Counted from the first letter of the stretch, positions 8,854 through 17,123 are shown. The stretch: 64,000 bases of DNA from CAYOOP01 sp964405685 (GCA_964405685.1 CAYOOP010000003.1:1-64000); one strand, 5' to 3'. Numbers and translations are program-made. The notes: a model not told the origin generated them from the sequence alone.

Positions 8854-8884
8854 ATGGTAACACTTATTACAACCTATTGCAACC
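8854..8884 (-). promoter_or_regulatory. Promoter and tandem-repeat operator of the toxin-antitoxin pair
   Basis: On the minus strand TTGCAA (8877-8882), 17 bases, TACCAT (8854-8859). The -35 region lies in two adjacent 10-base direct repeats, TATTACAACC and TATTGCAACC on the plus strand (8865-8884). Paired short direct repeats are the usual binding mode for ribbon-helix-helix antitoxins. The start of transcription would be about 15 bases before the antitoxin ATG. Confidence 0.55.
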
Positions 8885-8921
8885 TTTACATTGCCTATCT
8901 TCGCTGGTTATAACTTACCTC

Positions 8922-9680
8922 ATGCCCATCGAATCCTCCATATTCCACAAGTCTATGTTCTCCCACGGGTTTTTTACCCGAGAAGGGGGCGTGAGCGAGG
9001 GGCTTTATGCGAGTCTCAATTGCGGGTATGGCTCGGGGGATGTGCGCGAGAAAGTGCAGGAAAACCGGCGACGGGTGAGTGAGATTCTGGGCGCGAAACA
9101 GGAAGTGATTACCTGTCATCAAATCCATAGCGATATTGTACATGTGATTGATAAGGTTCCGGAATTGCCGCTGGAAGGTGACGCATTGGTGACGAAAACA
9201 CCGGGGCTTGCCATTGGCATTTTAACGGCGGATTGTGTGCCGGTGTTGCTGGCGGATACCAAACACAAAGTGATTGCGGCGGCGCATGCGGGGTGGAAGG
9301 GTGCCATTGGCGGGATTATAAAATCGACCGTGTTAAAAATGGAATCATTAGGGGCGAAACGAAGCAGCATTGTCGCAGCGGTGGGGCCGGCGATTTCGCA
9401 AAGCTCGTATGAAGTGGGCGCAGATTTATACGCGAGATTTATGCACGATGACTTCGAGAATGGGGTTTTCTTCAAACCCTCCGGCAAGCCGGACCACACC
9501 TTGTTTAATCTGAAAGCTTACGCCAAAAGCCGCCTTGGGCGCGAAGGCCTTGCGCGTGTGGATGTACTGGATTACGATACCTATCTTGACGAAACACGCT
9601 TTTTCAGCTTCCGCCGCGCGACGCATCGCTCAGAACTCGTCTACGGCCGGCAGATTAGTGCGATTATGATAAGAGAATAA
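8922..9680 (+). CDS. pgeF: Peptidoglycan editing factor / laccase-domain protein PgeF (YfiH)
   Basis: 252 residues from ATG 8922 (MPIESSIFHKSMFSHGFFTREGG). The frame opens earlier but the family begins near here. Seen: CHQIHSD, the GILTADCVPVLLAD segment with the conserved Cys, and AAHAGWKGAIGGI with the second His; these form the Cys/His site of the YfiH/LACC1 family. Members have been linked to purine nucleoside cleavage and to removing wrong amino acids from muropeptide precursors. It is the first gene of a tight forward run with ilvE, sco, gmk and moeB. Confidence 0.92.
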   Translation: MPIESSIFHKSMFSHGFFTREGGVSEGLYASLNCGYGSGDVREKVQENRRRVSEILGAKQEVITCHQIHSDIVHVIDKVPELPLEGDALVTKTPGLAIGILTADCVPVLLADTKHKVIAAAHAGWKGAIGGIIKSTVLKMESLGAKRSSIVAAVGPAISQSSYEVGADLYARFMHDDFENGVFFKPSGKPDHTLFNLKAYAKSRLGREGLARVDVLDYDTYLDETRFFSFRRATHRSELVYGRQISAIMIRE

Positions 9681-9681
9681 T

Positions 9682-10554
9682 ATGGCATTAATACCCTTTG
9701 ATGACCGTGATGGAGTGATTTGGTTCGATGGTAAGCTGGTGCCGTGGCGCGAGGCGAAGGTGCATGTGCTGACGCATGGGCTGCATTATGGCTCGTGCGT
9801 GTTTGAGGGCGAGCGCGCCTATAGCGGCAAGATTTTTAAAAGCCGCGAGCACTCGCAGCGTTTTCATCGCTCGGCGGAGCTGCTGAATTTTACGATTCCG
9901 TATTCGGTGGATCAGCTGGAGGCGGCGAAACTTGAGGTGTTGAAAAAACAAAATATCACTAATGGCTATTTGCGTCCCGTCGCATGGCGTGGGTCTGAGA
10001 TGATGGCGATCTCCGCGCAACAAACGAAGATTCACGTGGCGATTGCCGCGTGGGAATGGCCGAGTTATTTCTCCAAAGAAGCGAAGGAAAAAGGCCTGCG
10101 GTTGCAAACCTCTAAATGGGCACGGCCTGCCCCGAATACTGCGCCAACCGCCAGCAAAGCCGCGGGGCTGTACATGATCTGCACGATGAGCAAGCATGCG
10201 GCGGAGAAGGATGGATTTAACGATGCGTTGATGCTTGATTATCGCGGATATATCGCCGAGGCGACGGGTGCGAATTTGTTTTTCATTATGAATGGTGAAA
10301 TTCACACGCCGCTGCCGGATTGTTTTTTAAATGGCATTACGCGGCTTACGGTGATTGATCTGGCGAAGAAACGGGGTATCAAAGTAGTAGAGCGGCACAT
10401 GAAACCCGAAGAAATCGCGCAAGCAAGCGAAGCATTTCTCACAGGAACGGCTGCGGAAATTACGCCCATTGGCCAAATTGATGACTGGAAAGCGGATGTC
10501 GGACCTGTTACGAAACAATTGATGGATGACTATACTAATTTGGTAAACGCATGA
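9682..10554 (+). CDS. ilvE: Branched-chain amino acid aminotransferase
   Basis: 290 residues. PLP enzyme that transfers the amino group of glutamate to the keto acids of Val, Leu and Ile. Seen: THGLHYGSCVFEGERAY near the N-terminus, the PLP lysine in TASKAAGLYM, and the DYRGYIAEATGANLFF block, all typical of the alphaproteobacterial type. It starts one base after the pgeF stop and its stop overlaps the next gene by four bases (ATGA), indicating co-translation. With ilvB nearby it supports complete branched-chain amino acid synthesis. Confidence 0.96.
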   Translation: MALIPFDDRDGVIWFDGKLVPWREAKVHVLTHGLHYGSCVFEGERAYSGKIFKSREHSQRFHRSAELLNFTIPYSVDQLEAAKLEVLKKQNITNGYLRPVAWRGSEMMAISAQQTKIHVAIAAWEWPSYFSKEAKEKGLRLQTSKWARPAPNTAPTASKAAGLYMICTMSKHAAEKDGFNDALMLDYRGYIAEATGANLFFIMNGEIHTPLPDCFLNGITRLTVIDLAKKRGIKVVERHMKPEEIAQASEAFLTGTAAEITPIGQIDDWKADVGPVTKQLMDDYTNLVNA

Positions 10555-11177
10555 TGGACGTTAGAAAACTTCGCCGGATTTTGATTGGTATTTTGATAGC
10601 GCTCGCGCTTGGTTTCACTGCGATCAACATGTGGATGGTCGGGGGGTTAAGCACCGTGCCAAATACAGAAACGCCGCAGCAAAGCTTCGCGCCGGCAGCT
10701 ATTGGCGGCGCGTTCTCGCTCACCGACCACAACGGCCAGGTGGTGAGTGATACGCAGTTCCGCGGTAAAATCATGCTGGTATTTTTTGGGTTTACGTCGT
10801 GCCCGGATATTTGCCCGGTGACGCTGATGACGCTGACGAATGTATTGAACAAGCTTGAGTTGGATGCGGCAAACATTGCGCCAATTTTCATCACGCTCGA
10901 CCCGGAGCGCGACACACCAGAAAAACTGAAGACCTATCTTGCCAATTTTCACCCAAGCATGATTGGGCTTACCGGCGCGTATGCAGATATTGAAAAGGTG
11001 ATGGAGGGGTATAAAACTTACGCTGCAAAGCAGCCCGCAGATGCGGAAGGGAACTACATGGTGGACCACTCCGGGTTTATTTATGTGATGGGGCGTGATG
11101 GCCAATATCTCGCTCATTTTGCACATAATGCGTCGGAGGATGAGTTGGAAAATGCGCTGCGTGGGTTCCTCAAATGA
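10551..11177 (+). CDS. SCO1/SenC/PrrC family copper chaperone
   Basis: 208 residues; anchored by one N-terminal membrane segment (about residues 10-29) with a thioredoxin-like domain outside. The copper-binding CPDIC motif is at residues 84-88 and the third ligand is His173 in the VDHSGFIYVM block. The family delivers copper to the CuA site of cytochrome c oxidase; a cox subunit III gene is elsewhere in the window (54141-54956). It is coupled to ilvE and gmk by four-base overlaps. Confidence 0.93.
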   Translation: MMDVRKLRRILIGILIALALGFTAINMWMVGGLSTVPNTETPQQSFAPAAIGGAFSLTDHNGQVVSDTQFRGKIMLVFFGFTSCPDICPVTLMTLTNVLNKLELDAANIAPIFITLDPERDTPEKLKTYLANFHPSMIGLTGAYADIEKVMEGYKTYAAKQPADAEGNYMVDHSGFIYVMGRDGQYLAHFAHNASEDELENALRGFLK

Positions 11178-11803
11178 ACCAGCGTCGCGGATTGATGTTT
11201 ATTCTCTCCTCGCCCTCAGGTGCTGGGAAAACCACGCTTTCGCGCGCGCTGCTTGCGGCGGAGCTCGCAGACAAAAATGAAATGACACTTTCTATTTCAG
11301 TAACCACACGTAAAGCCCGGCCGGGCGAAGTCGACGGCAAAGATTATTTCTTCATCGACAAGCCGAAGTTTGACAGCATGGCCGGCGCGCATGAATTACT
11401 GGAACATGCGGAAGTGTTCGGTAATTTCTACGGCACACCCGCTTCGTTTGTGGAAGACAATATTTCCAAGGGGCGCGATGTATTGTTTGATATTGATTGG
11501 CAGGGCACGCGGCAGCTTGCGGAAAAACGCCGTGCTGACATGGTAAGCGTGTTCATTCTGCCGCCGTCGATGCAGGAATTGGAACGTCGCTTGCGTGCTC
11601 GTGCGCAGGATTCGGATGAGATTGTCAAAAGCCGCATGAGCAAGGCAGCCGCTGAAATCAGCCATTACCATGAGTATGATTATGTGCTCGTCAACAACGA
11701 TTTGGAAACCTCCCTCACCACCATCCGCCAAATTTTAGTGGCCGAGCGCATGAAGCGCGCGCGGCAATTGTGGTTGGATAATTTTGTAAAAGGGTTGGTG
11801 TGA
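11174..11803 (+). CDS. gmk: Guanylate kinase
   Basis: 209 residues, normal length. Phosphorylates GMP to GDP with ATP. Seen: P-loop SSPSGAGKTT at residues 11-20, SVTTRKARPGEVDGKDYFF for GMP binding, and DIDWQGTRQL in the middle. The start overlaps the preceding stop (ATGA), and its own stop overlaps the GTG start of the next gene. Confidence 0.97.
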   Translation: MNQRRGLMFILSSPSGAGKTTLSRALLAAELADKNEMTLSISVTTRKARPGEVDGKDYFFIDKPKFDSMAGAHELLEHAEVFGNFYGTPASFVEDNISKGRDVLFDIDWQGTRQLAEKRRADMVSVFILPPSMQELERRLRARAQDSDEIVKSRMSKAAAEISHYHEYDYVLVNNDLETSLTTIRQILVAERMKRARQLWLDNFVKGLV

Positions 11804-12576
11804 ACGACGAGCAGCTGCGTCGCTATGCCCGCCATTTGGTATTGCCTGAAATGGGTGAACAAGGGCAGAAAAAATTGTTGAATTCACGTGTTGCGATTGT
11901 TGGGTGTGGTGGTTTGGGAAGTGCGGCGGTGGGCTATTTAGCAGCGATGGGCGTTGGGCACTTGCGATTAATTGACGCCGACCGTGTGGAGCTTTCCAAT
12001 TTGCAGCGACAGATGTTGTTTGAAACGGCGGACATTGGTGCGACCAAGGTGAGTGCGGCGCGTGCGCGTATCGAAGAAATTAATGCGGATGTGAGAGTGG
12101 AGATTTCTTCCGAGCGACTAGAGACAGGCAATGCAGATGTGTTGGTAAGGCATGTGGATGTGGTAGTGGACGCCACCGATAATTTTGCGACGCGAATGGC
12201 GCTGCACGCTGCATGTTTAAAAGCACGCATTCCGCTGGTATACGCTGCGATCAGTGGATTTGAGGCGCAGTTGACGGCCTTTAAGGGTTATGAAAAGAAC
12301 GCGCCGTGTCTCCATTGCTATATGCCGGAGCTGCCGGAGCGTGAGATTGCCTGTGCGCAGGAAGGCATCATCGGTGCGCTGGCAGGCGTCATCGGCGCGA
12401 TGCAGGCGCTTGAGGTAGTGAAAGAATTGCTGGGACTTGGAAGCTTAAGCGGACGTTTGTTGCAATATAACGTATTAAAAAGCACGTGGAGAGAGTCTCA
12501 TTTGCAACGAGATCCAAAATGCAGTTGTCATCCCGCGCTTGTCACGGGATCCGGATCCCGCCATTCGGCGGGATGA
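11800..12576 (+). CDS. moeB: MoeB/ThiF/HesA-type adenylyltransferase with repeat-derived C-terminus
   Basis: 258 residues, GTG start overlapping the gmk stop. E1-like enzyme that adenylates the C-terminal glycine of a ubiquitin-like sulfur carrier (MoaD or ThiS). Seen: GCGGLGSAAVGYLAAMGVG nucleotide loop, DADRVELSNLQRQ, the catalytic DATDN, and CLHC of the zinc site. The second zinc pair is normally CPxC near the end; here the tail reads RDPKCSCHPALVTGSGSRH and its last residues, including the second Cys codon border, come from the family A repeat starting at 12527. MoeB versus ThiF cannot be decided without the carrier gene. Confidence 0.88.
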   Translation: MNDEQLRRYARHLVLPEMGEQGQKKLLNSRVAIVGCGGLGSAAVGYLAAMGVGHLRLIDADRVELSNLQRQMLFETADIGATKVSAARARIEEINADVRVEISSERLETGNADVLVRHVDVVVDATDNFATRMALHAACLKARIPLVYAAISGFEAQLTAFKGYEKNAPCLHCYMPELPEREIACAQEGIIGALAGVIGAMQALEVVKELLGLGSLSGRLLQYNVLKSTWRESHLQRDPKCSCHPALVTGSGSRHSAG

Positions 12577-12577
12577 C
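12527..12577. repeat. Palindromic repeat, family A, forming the moeB C-terminus
   Basis: Perfect 10-base terminal inverted repeats GTCATCCCGC and GCGGGATGAC enclose a GGATCCGGATCC centre. It lies between the convergent moeB and LOG-family genes; its last bases supply the moeB stop codon. Confidence 0.9.
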
Positions 12578-12578
12578 A

Positions 12579-13118
12579 TTACGATAAGGCAGCGATTGCC
12601 TCATCCGGCGTTTCCACCACTTTATAAAGCTGCGCATTCTCGCGTTTGGCGAAACCAGTGAGCATGATGTTTTCCATCAAAGTCACCAGCGGCGCCCAGT
12701 AGTTTTCATAGTTGACGATGATGATGGGTTTGTCGTGGAGTTTGAGTTGTTTCCAGGTAAGGATTTCAAACAGCTCGTCCATCGTGCCAAAACCACCGGG
12801 CAGCACTACGAAAGCGTCCGACATATCAAACATCAGTTTTTTGCGCTCGTGCATCGAACCGACGATGACAATTTCGGAGAGGGACTTGTGTTCATTCTCA
12901 AGGCTGCGTAGCGAAATGGGGAACACGCCGGTGACATGCCCGCCATTTGCCATGGTGGCGTTGGCCGTGGCGCCCATCAAGCCACAATCGCCGCCGCCGT
13001 AGACGAGTTTGAGGCTTTGTTTGGCGAGTTGCTCGCCAAAATAAGACCCCATATCTAGAAAATGTTTTGGAACAGCATTTTGCGCGCCACAGAACACGCA
13101 GACAGATTTGACAGACAT
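12579..13118 (-). CDS. LOG family protein (cytokinin riboside 5'-monophosphate phosphoribohydrolase-like)
   Basis: 179 residues, Rossmann-like TIGR00730 family. Seen: N-terminal CVFCGAQNAVPKHF, VYGGGDCGLMGATANA, and the hallmark PGGFGTMDELFE (usually PGGxGTxxE). Members hydrolyse nucleoside monophosphates (AMP or cytokinin nucleotides) to base and ribose phosphate. It is divergent from metH with about 60 bases between them and convergent with moeB. Confidence 0.93.
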   Translation of the reverse strand: MSVKSVCVFCGAQNAVPKHFLDMGSYFGEQLAKQSLKLVYGGGDCGLMGATANATMANGGHVTGVFPISLRSLENEHKSLSEIVIVGSMHERKKLMFDMSDAFVVLPGGFGTMDELFEILTWKQLKLHDKPIIIVNYENYWAPLVTLMENIMLTGFAKRENAQLYKVVETPDEAIAALS

Positions 13119-13180
13119 CGTTGAAGTTCGCTTCCGAATTGGCTATAGGTTAGAGTTCATTCTGCCAGAAAAAGGGCCCA

Positions 13181-15007
13181 ATGTCCAACTTTCTTACATT
13201 TTTAGAGGATCAAATCTTGCTGCTGGACGGGGCGATGGGCACCCAAATCCAGGGGGCGGACCTGACTTTGGCCGATTATTGGAACCAGGAAAATTGTTCG
13301 GAAGTGCTCAACCTCTCCAAGCCGGACTTCATCCGCAACGTGCATAAGAAATATCTCGCAGCGGGGTCGGATGCGGTAGAGACCAATACGTTTGGTGGGT
13401 CGTTCATTACGCTTGGCGAGTTTGATTTGCAGGAGCGCACCGTGGAGATCAACAAGCGCGCGTGTGAACTTGCACATGAGGCGATTGCAGAATTTGCAAG
13501 CGATGGCCGGAAGCGTTTTGTGATCGGCGCGATTGGCCCAGGCACGAAATTGCCGAGTCTCGGGCATATTGGATATGATGAACTGAAATCGTCCTTCGCG
13601 CTGCAAACGGTGGGGTTACTCGAAGGGAAAGCGGATGCAATTTTAGTGGAGACAGCGCAAGATCCGCTGCAGGTGAAGGCGGCGGTAAATGGCGCGAAGC
13701 AGGCGATGCTTGAAGCGGGAACCAAGCTTCCGATCATGGTGCAAGTCACGGTGGAGACGACGGGGACGATGTTGGTGGGGACTGACATCGCTGCGGCCAC
13801 CACGATTATGGACGCGCTCGATGTCGAGGTGATGGGACTCAATTGTGCGACGGGGCCGCAGGAGATGGCGGAGCATGTGCGCTATTTGAGCCGCAATTGG
13901 AGAGGCAAAATCTCGGTGTTGCCGAATGCGGGTTTGCCGGAGATGCACCAAGGCCATGTGCATTTTCCGCTCGCACCGAACGAAATGGCAAAGTGGCTTT
14001 CGCGGTTTTTAAAAGAAGATGGCATCAATATTGTCGGCGGATGTTGCGGGACGAATGAAGAACACATCGCGGCAATTGATGCGATGTTGCGGGAACATGG
14101 CAATGGTTTCAGGCCGAAACCTGTAGCGCGCAGCGTGCATTTTGTGCCCTCTCTTGCATCGCTCTTTAGTGCGGTGGAGTTGCGGCAGGAGAATTCGATT
14201 TTAGCCATTGGCGAGCGCTGCAACGCAAACGGCTCAAAAAAATTCCGCGAGGCGCAGGCGGCAGAGGACTGGGATGCGTGTGTGGATATGGGCAAGGAGC
14301 AGCAGGGCGAAGGCTCGAATGCGCTGGATATTTGTACCGCCTATGTTGGGCGTGATGAAGTTGCGGATATGACCGAAATGATGACGCGACTGCGCGGCAC
14401 GGTGCAATTGCCGCTCGTCATTGACTCGACCGAACTCAAAGTGCTAGCCGCAGCGCTGAAACTGTATGGCGGCAAGGCGGTGATTAACTCGATCAACTTT
14501 GAAGATGGCGAGGAGCCCGCGCACGCACGGATGAAGCTAGCAAAAGAGTTTGGCGCGGCGGTGGTGGCGCTTACCATTGATGAGGAAGGCATGGCCAAAG
14601 ATGTGGACAGCAAGCTTCGCATTGCCCATCGGCTCTATGATTTTTGTGTGAAGGGATATGGTTTAGCGCCGCATGATTTGATGATCGATCCGCTGACGTT
14701 CACCATTTGCACCGGCAATGAAGATGATCGGAAACTCGGGCTTTGGACGCTGGAGGCCATTGAGCGGCTGCATAAAGAACTGCCCGACATTCAAATTGTT
14801 TTGGGGCTTTCTAATATTTCATTCGGGTTGAACCCTGCGGCGCGGCATGTGCTCAATTCGGTCTATCTCGATGAAGCGGTGAAGCGCGGGATGACGGGGG
14901 CAATTATTCATGTGAGTAAGATTACGCCGCTGCACCAAATCCCCAAACATGAGGCGGAAGCGGCGCTGGACCTCATTTATGACCGGAGGCTTCCAGCAGT
15001 AGCATGA
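13181..15007 (+). CDS. metH: Methionine synthase, homocysteine and folate domains only
   Basis: 608 residues, against about 1200 for full MetH. Residues 1-320 are the homocysteine methyltransferase barrel with zinc ligands Cys222, Cys288 and Cys289 (GLNCATGP and GGCCGT). Residues about 340-600 are the pterin-binding barrel (IGERCNANGSKKF ... LGLSNISFGL). It stops right after the second barrel (KITPLHQIPKHE...DLIYDRR), where full MetH continues into the cap, cobalamin and reactivation domains; these are absent from the window. The stop overlaps the next gene by four bases. Either the cobalamin half is encoded elsewhere or this is an incomplete enzyme. The 62-base upstream gap has no room for a cobalamin or SAM riboswitch. 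Confidence 0.93.
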   Translation: MSNFLTFLEDQILLLDGAMGTQIQGADLTLADYWNQENCSEVLNLSKPDFIRNVHKKYLAAGSDAVETNTFGGSFITLGEFDLQERTVEINKRACELAHEAIAEFASDGRKRFVIGAIGPGTKLPSLGHIGYDELKSSFALQTVGLLEGKADAILVETAQDPLQVKAAVNGAKQAMLEAGTKLPIMVQVTVETTGTMLVGTDIAAATTIMDALDVEVMGLNCATGPQEMAEHVRYLSRNWRGKISVLPNAGLPEMHQGHVHFPLAPNEMAKWLSRFLKEDGINIVGGCCGTNEEHIAAIDAMLREHGNGFRPKPVARSVHFVPSLASLFSAVELRQENSILAIGERCNANGSKKFREAQAAEDWDACVDMGKEQQGEGSNALDICTAYVGRDEVADMTEMMTRLRGTVQLPLVIDSTELKVLAAALKLYGGKAVINSINFEDGEEPAHARMKLAKEFGAAVVALTIDEEGMAKDVDSKLRIAHRLYDFCVKGYGLAPHDLMIDPLTFTICTGNEDDRKLGLWTLEAIERLHKELPDIQIVLGLSNISFGLNPAARHVLNSVYLDEAVKRGMTGAIIHVSKITPLHQIPKHEAEAALDLIYDRRLPAVA

Positions 15008-15552
15008 AAAATCTTCTACGTGTCATCCCCGCGCAGGTGGGGATCCAGTTTATAAGATGGATTCCCGCTTTCGCGGGAATGACGGTGCTGTGTGTACTTC
15101 CGCTTGTTGCAAACGCAGGTAAAGCAAAGGGGGACTCTGGTCTGCCGATTCCACGGTTTGTATCACTCAAATCCTCCGAGGTGAATGTGCGCTCCGGCCC
15201 GGGCACGCGGTACCCTATTTCGTGGGTTTATCGGAAGGAAAACCTGCCCGTTGAGGTGGTTGAAGAATTTGATTATTGGCGCAAGATTAAGGACAGCGAG
15301 GGCTCGGCGGGCTGGGTGCATAAGCAGATGATAGATGGTGTGCGTAGCGTGCTGGTCAAAAAAGGCGAGCACACGCTTTATAAGGACCCGGATTCAGCGT
15401 CGCCCCCCGAACTAAAAGCGGATGAAGGGGTGATTGGCAAGTTATTGGAATGCAACAAGGAATGGTGCCGTGTTCAGATTTCGGGCCGCAAGGCGTGGAT
15501 ACAGAAAACCTATATTTATGGCGTCTATAAGGACGAAATCCATAAAAAGTAG
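15004..15552 (+). CDS. Exported bacterial SH3-domain protein with repeat-derived signal peptide
   Basis: 182 residues, start overlapping the metH stop (ATGA). The first 38 residues form a signal peptide ending ANA, of which about residues 7-27 are encoded by a family A repeat (VIPAQVGIQ ... IPAFAGMT). The mature part has two SH3_4-like repeats: LKSSEVNVRSGPGTRYPISW at about 57-76 and a second from about 115 to 170 with LLECNKEWCRVQISGRKAW. Such domains usually bind cell-wall peptides; the exact role is unknown. Confidence 0.85.
   Translation: MKNLLRVIPAQVGIQFIRWIPAFAGMTVLCVLPLVANAGKAKGDSGLPIPRFVSLKSSEVNVRSGPGTRYPISWVYRKENLPVEVVEEFDYWRKIKDSEGSAGWVHKQMIDGVRSVLVKKGEHTLYKDPDSASPPELKADEGVIGKLLECNKEWCRVQISGRKAWIQKTYIYGVYKDEIHKK
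15022..15083. repeat. Palindromic repeat, family A, inside a signal peptide
   Basis: GTCATCCCCGC at the left end and GCGGGAATGAC at the right end are inverted; inner hairpins CCCCGCGCAGGTGGGG and CCCGCTTTCGCGGG. It is translated in frame and makes most of the hydrophobic part of the signal peptide of the SH3 protein. Confidence 0.9.
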
Positions 15553-15587
15553 ATTTTCGCATTTGATTACGTTAGCTTGCCCCGCCT

Positions 15588-16445
15588 ATGACCAACCCTA
15601 AAGACACCATCGCCTTCATGGGCATTGAAGGCGCGAATGCCGACCTGGCCTGCCGCCAGGTGGAGCCGTATATGCACACGCTGCCGTGCCCAAGTTTCGA
15701 GGATGTGTTTGCAGCGGTGGAAGATGGCCGCGCGCGGCTTGGGATTATTCCGATTGAAAATAACCAAGCGGGGCGTGTGGCCGAGATTCACAATATTTTA
15801 CCGCGCAGCAATTTGCACATTGTTGGTGAATATATTCAGCGCATTGAACATTGTTTGATGGCGCCGAAAAATGCGACGCTTGAAGGCGTCAAGCATGTCT
15901 ATTCGCACCCGCAGGGGCTACTGCAATGCCGCGAGAACATACGCGCTTTAAAAGTAGAAACACATCCCTATTCCAACACCGCACAGGCGGCGAAAGATGT
16001 AGCGGAGTGGAAAGATGTGAGCAAGGCGGCGATAGCATCTCCCTTAGCAGCCGAGCTTTACGGGCTCAGCATTTTGAAACCCAAAATGCAGGATGCGGAT
16101 GAGAATTTCACGGTGTTTATTTTGCTGGCGCGTGAGCCGGTGGATCCGGAACCGAGTGAGCATATTATGACATCGCTACTGTTTAGCGCGCGTAATATTC
16201 CTGGTTCGTTATACAAAGCACTCGGAGGGTTTGCGACCAATGGGGTGAATATTTTAAAATTGGAAAGCTATATTCCTGGCGGCATGTCCGCCAAAACCAA
16301 TAGCGGTTCGCAATTCTTTTTGACCTTCGAAGGTCATCCGCGCGAAAAACGCGTGCAGCAAGCGATGGAAGAACTCGGCTTCTTCTGTAAAAAAGTGCGT
16401 GTGCTCGGCGTTTACCCTGCGCATCAAGCACGTTTCGGCAAGTAA
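15588..16445 (+). CDS. pheA: Prephenate dehydratase with altered TRF motif
   Basis: 285 residues: catalytic domain (1-185) plus ACT domain (about 195-275), no chorismate mutase part. Converts prephenate to phenylpyruvate for phenylalanine synthesis. Seen: FMGIEGANADLA at the start, IPIENNQAGRV, and SHPQGLLQC. The usual catalytic T-R-F motif reads T175-V-F here, and the ACT-domain ESRP motif for feedback binding of Phe reads ESYI. The overall fold pattern is intact, so I still expect a dehydratase, perhaps with changed kinetics or weaker feedback control. It ends convergent to the PagL gene. Confidence 0.9.
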   Translation: MTNPKDTIAFMGIEGANADLACRQVEPYMHTLPCPSFEDVFAAVEDGRARLGIIPIENNQAGRVAEIHNILPRSNLHIVGEYIQRIEHCLMAPKNATLEGVKHVYSHPQGLLQCRENIRALKVETHPYSNTAQAAKDVAEWKDVSKAAIASPLAAELYGLSILKPKMQDADENFTVFILLAREPVDPEPSEHIMTSLLFSARNIPGSLYKALGGFATNGVNILKLESYIPGGMSAKTNSGSQFFLTFEGHPREKRVQQAMEELGFFCKKVRVLGVYPAHQARFGK

Positions 16446-16512
16446 CCCCATTACACAGTTATTCGAGCGCAGTAGCGCGAGTCAGCCTTGAGCCCGCGAA
16501 ACGGCGTTTCAT

Positions 16513-16534
16513 ACAAAAGCCAGAAGGCTTTTGT
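16513..16534. terminator. Hairpin between convergent pheA and pagL-type gene
   Basis: Perfect 9-base stem ACAAAAGCC / GGCTTTTGT with an AGAA loop, in the gap between two converging genes. A second small hairpin GAAACGGCGTTTC lies just before it. The A/T-rich stem ends would allow termination in both directions. Confidence 0.5.
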
Positions 16535-16542
16535 GGAAACAA

Positions 16543-17055
16543 TTAAAAATTCACCGGTAAGTGGTAGTTGATTAACAAAGTCTCAACACCTGGATTGCGG
16601 TCGTAAATCGAGGCGTTCGAGATGTGGTTGAAGGCAACCCCCACACGCGCATTACTGTTGGGCATGGTGTAAGAAAACTCGAGGCCGGAGCGAAATTCGA
16701 TCGCGCCGCCGAGTTTTTTGCCGTCGCCGTGGCTATAGGCACCGGCAGAGAAATTTGGTGTTAGAAAATATTTGCCGCCGAGCAGTGGGAGATCCCAGAA
16801 GAGACCAGCATAGCCATAGATCGCGCCGTCGGACGTGATGAATGCGCCGCCGCCGGGACGGATGTTGTAGGCGAAGGCTTTGGCGCGGTATTCGAGGCCG
16901 AACTGCGCGGCTTGATTATCGCTTTGAGTGACATCGTACCAGCCGAGGTAAGGCACGAGGTAGGCTTGTTGTGAGGGTTCGCCAGCAGGTTTCGCATAGG
17001 CCAAGGGGGCTGCGGCAACGGTGGCAAGAAGTGCGAGGACAGAGGTCAGTTTCAT
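16543..17055 (-). CDS. pagL: PagL-type lipid A 3-O-deacylase (acyloxyacyl hydrolase)
   Basis: 170 residues from ATG 17055, which has an AGGAC ribosome site and starts a clear signal peptide cleaved after AYA (residue 21); an ATG six codons upstream is less likely. The rest is a beta-barrel pattern ending in an aromatic residue (PVNF), as outer-membrane proteins do. The PagL catalytic spacing is kept: His144, Ser146 and Glu158 in FNHISNASIYDRNPGVE. The enzyme removes the 3-linked acyl chain from lipid A at the outer membrane, remodelling LPS. Confidence 0.85.
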   Translation of the reverse strand: MKLTSVLALLATVAAAPLAYAKPAGEPSQQAYLVPYLGWYDVTQSDNQAAQFGLEYRAKAFAYNIRPGGGAFITSDGAIYGYAGLFWDLPLLGGKYFLTPNFSAGAYSHGDGKKLGGAIEFRSGLEFSYTMPNSNARVGVAFNHISNASIYDRNPGVETLLINYHLPVNF

Positions 17056-17123
17056 AAAAGTCCTATCAAGCAAGGTGAATTAACGGTGGTGTAGCGCAAA
17101 TTGGGACATATGGCAAATTTTAC

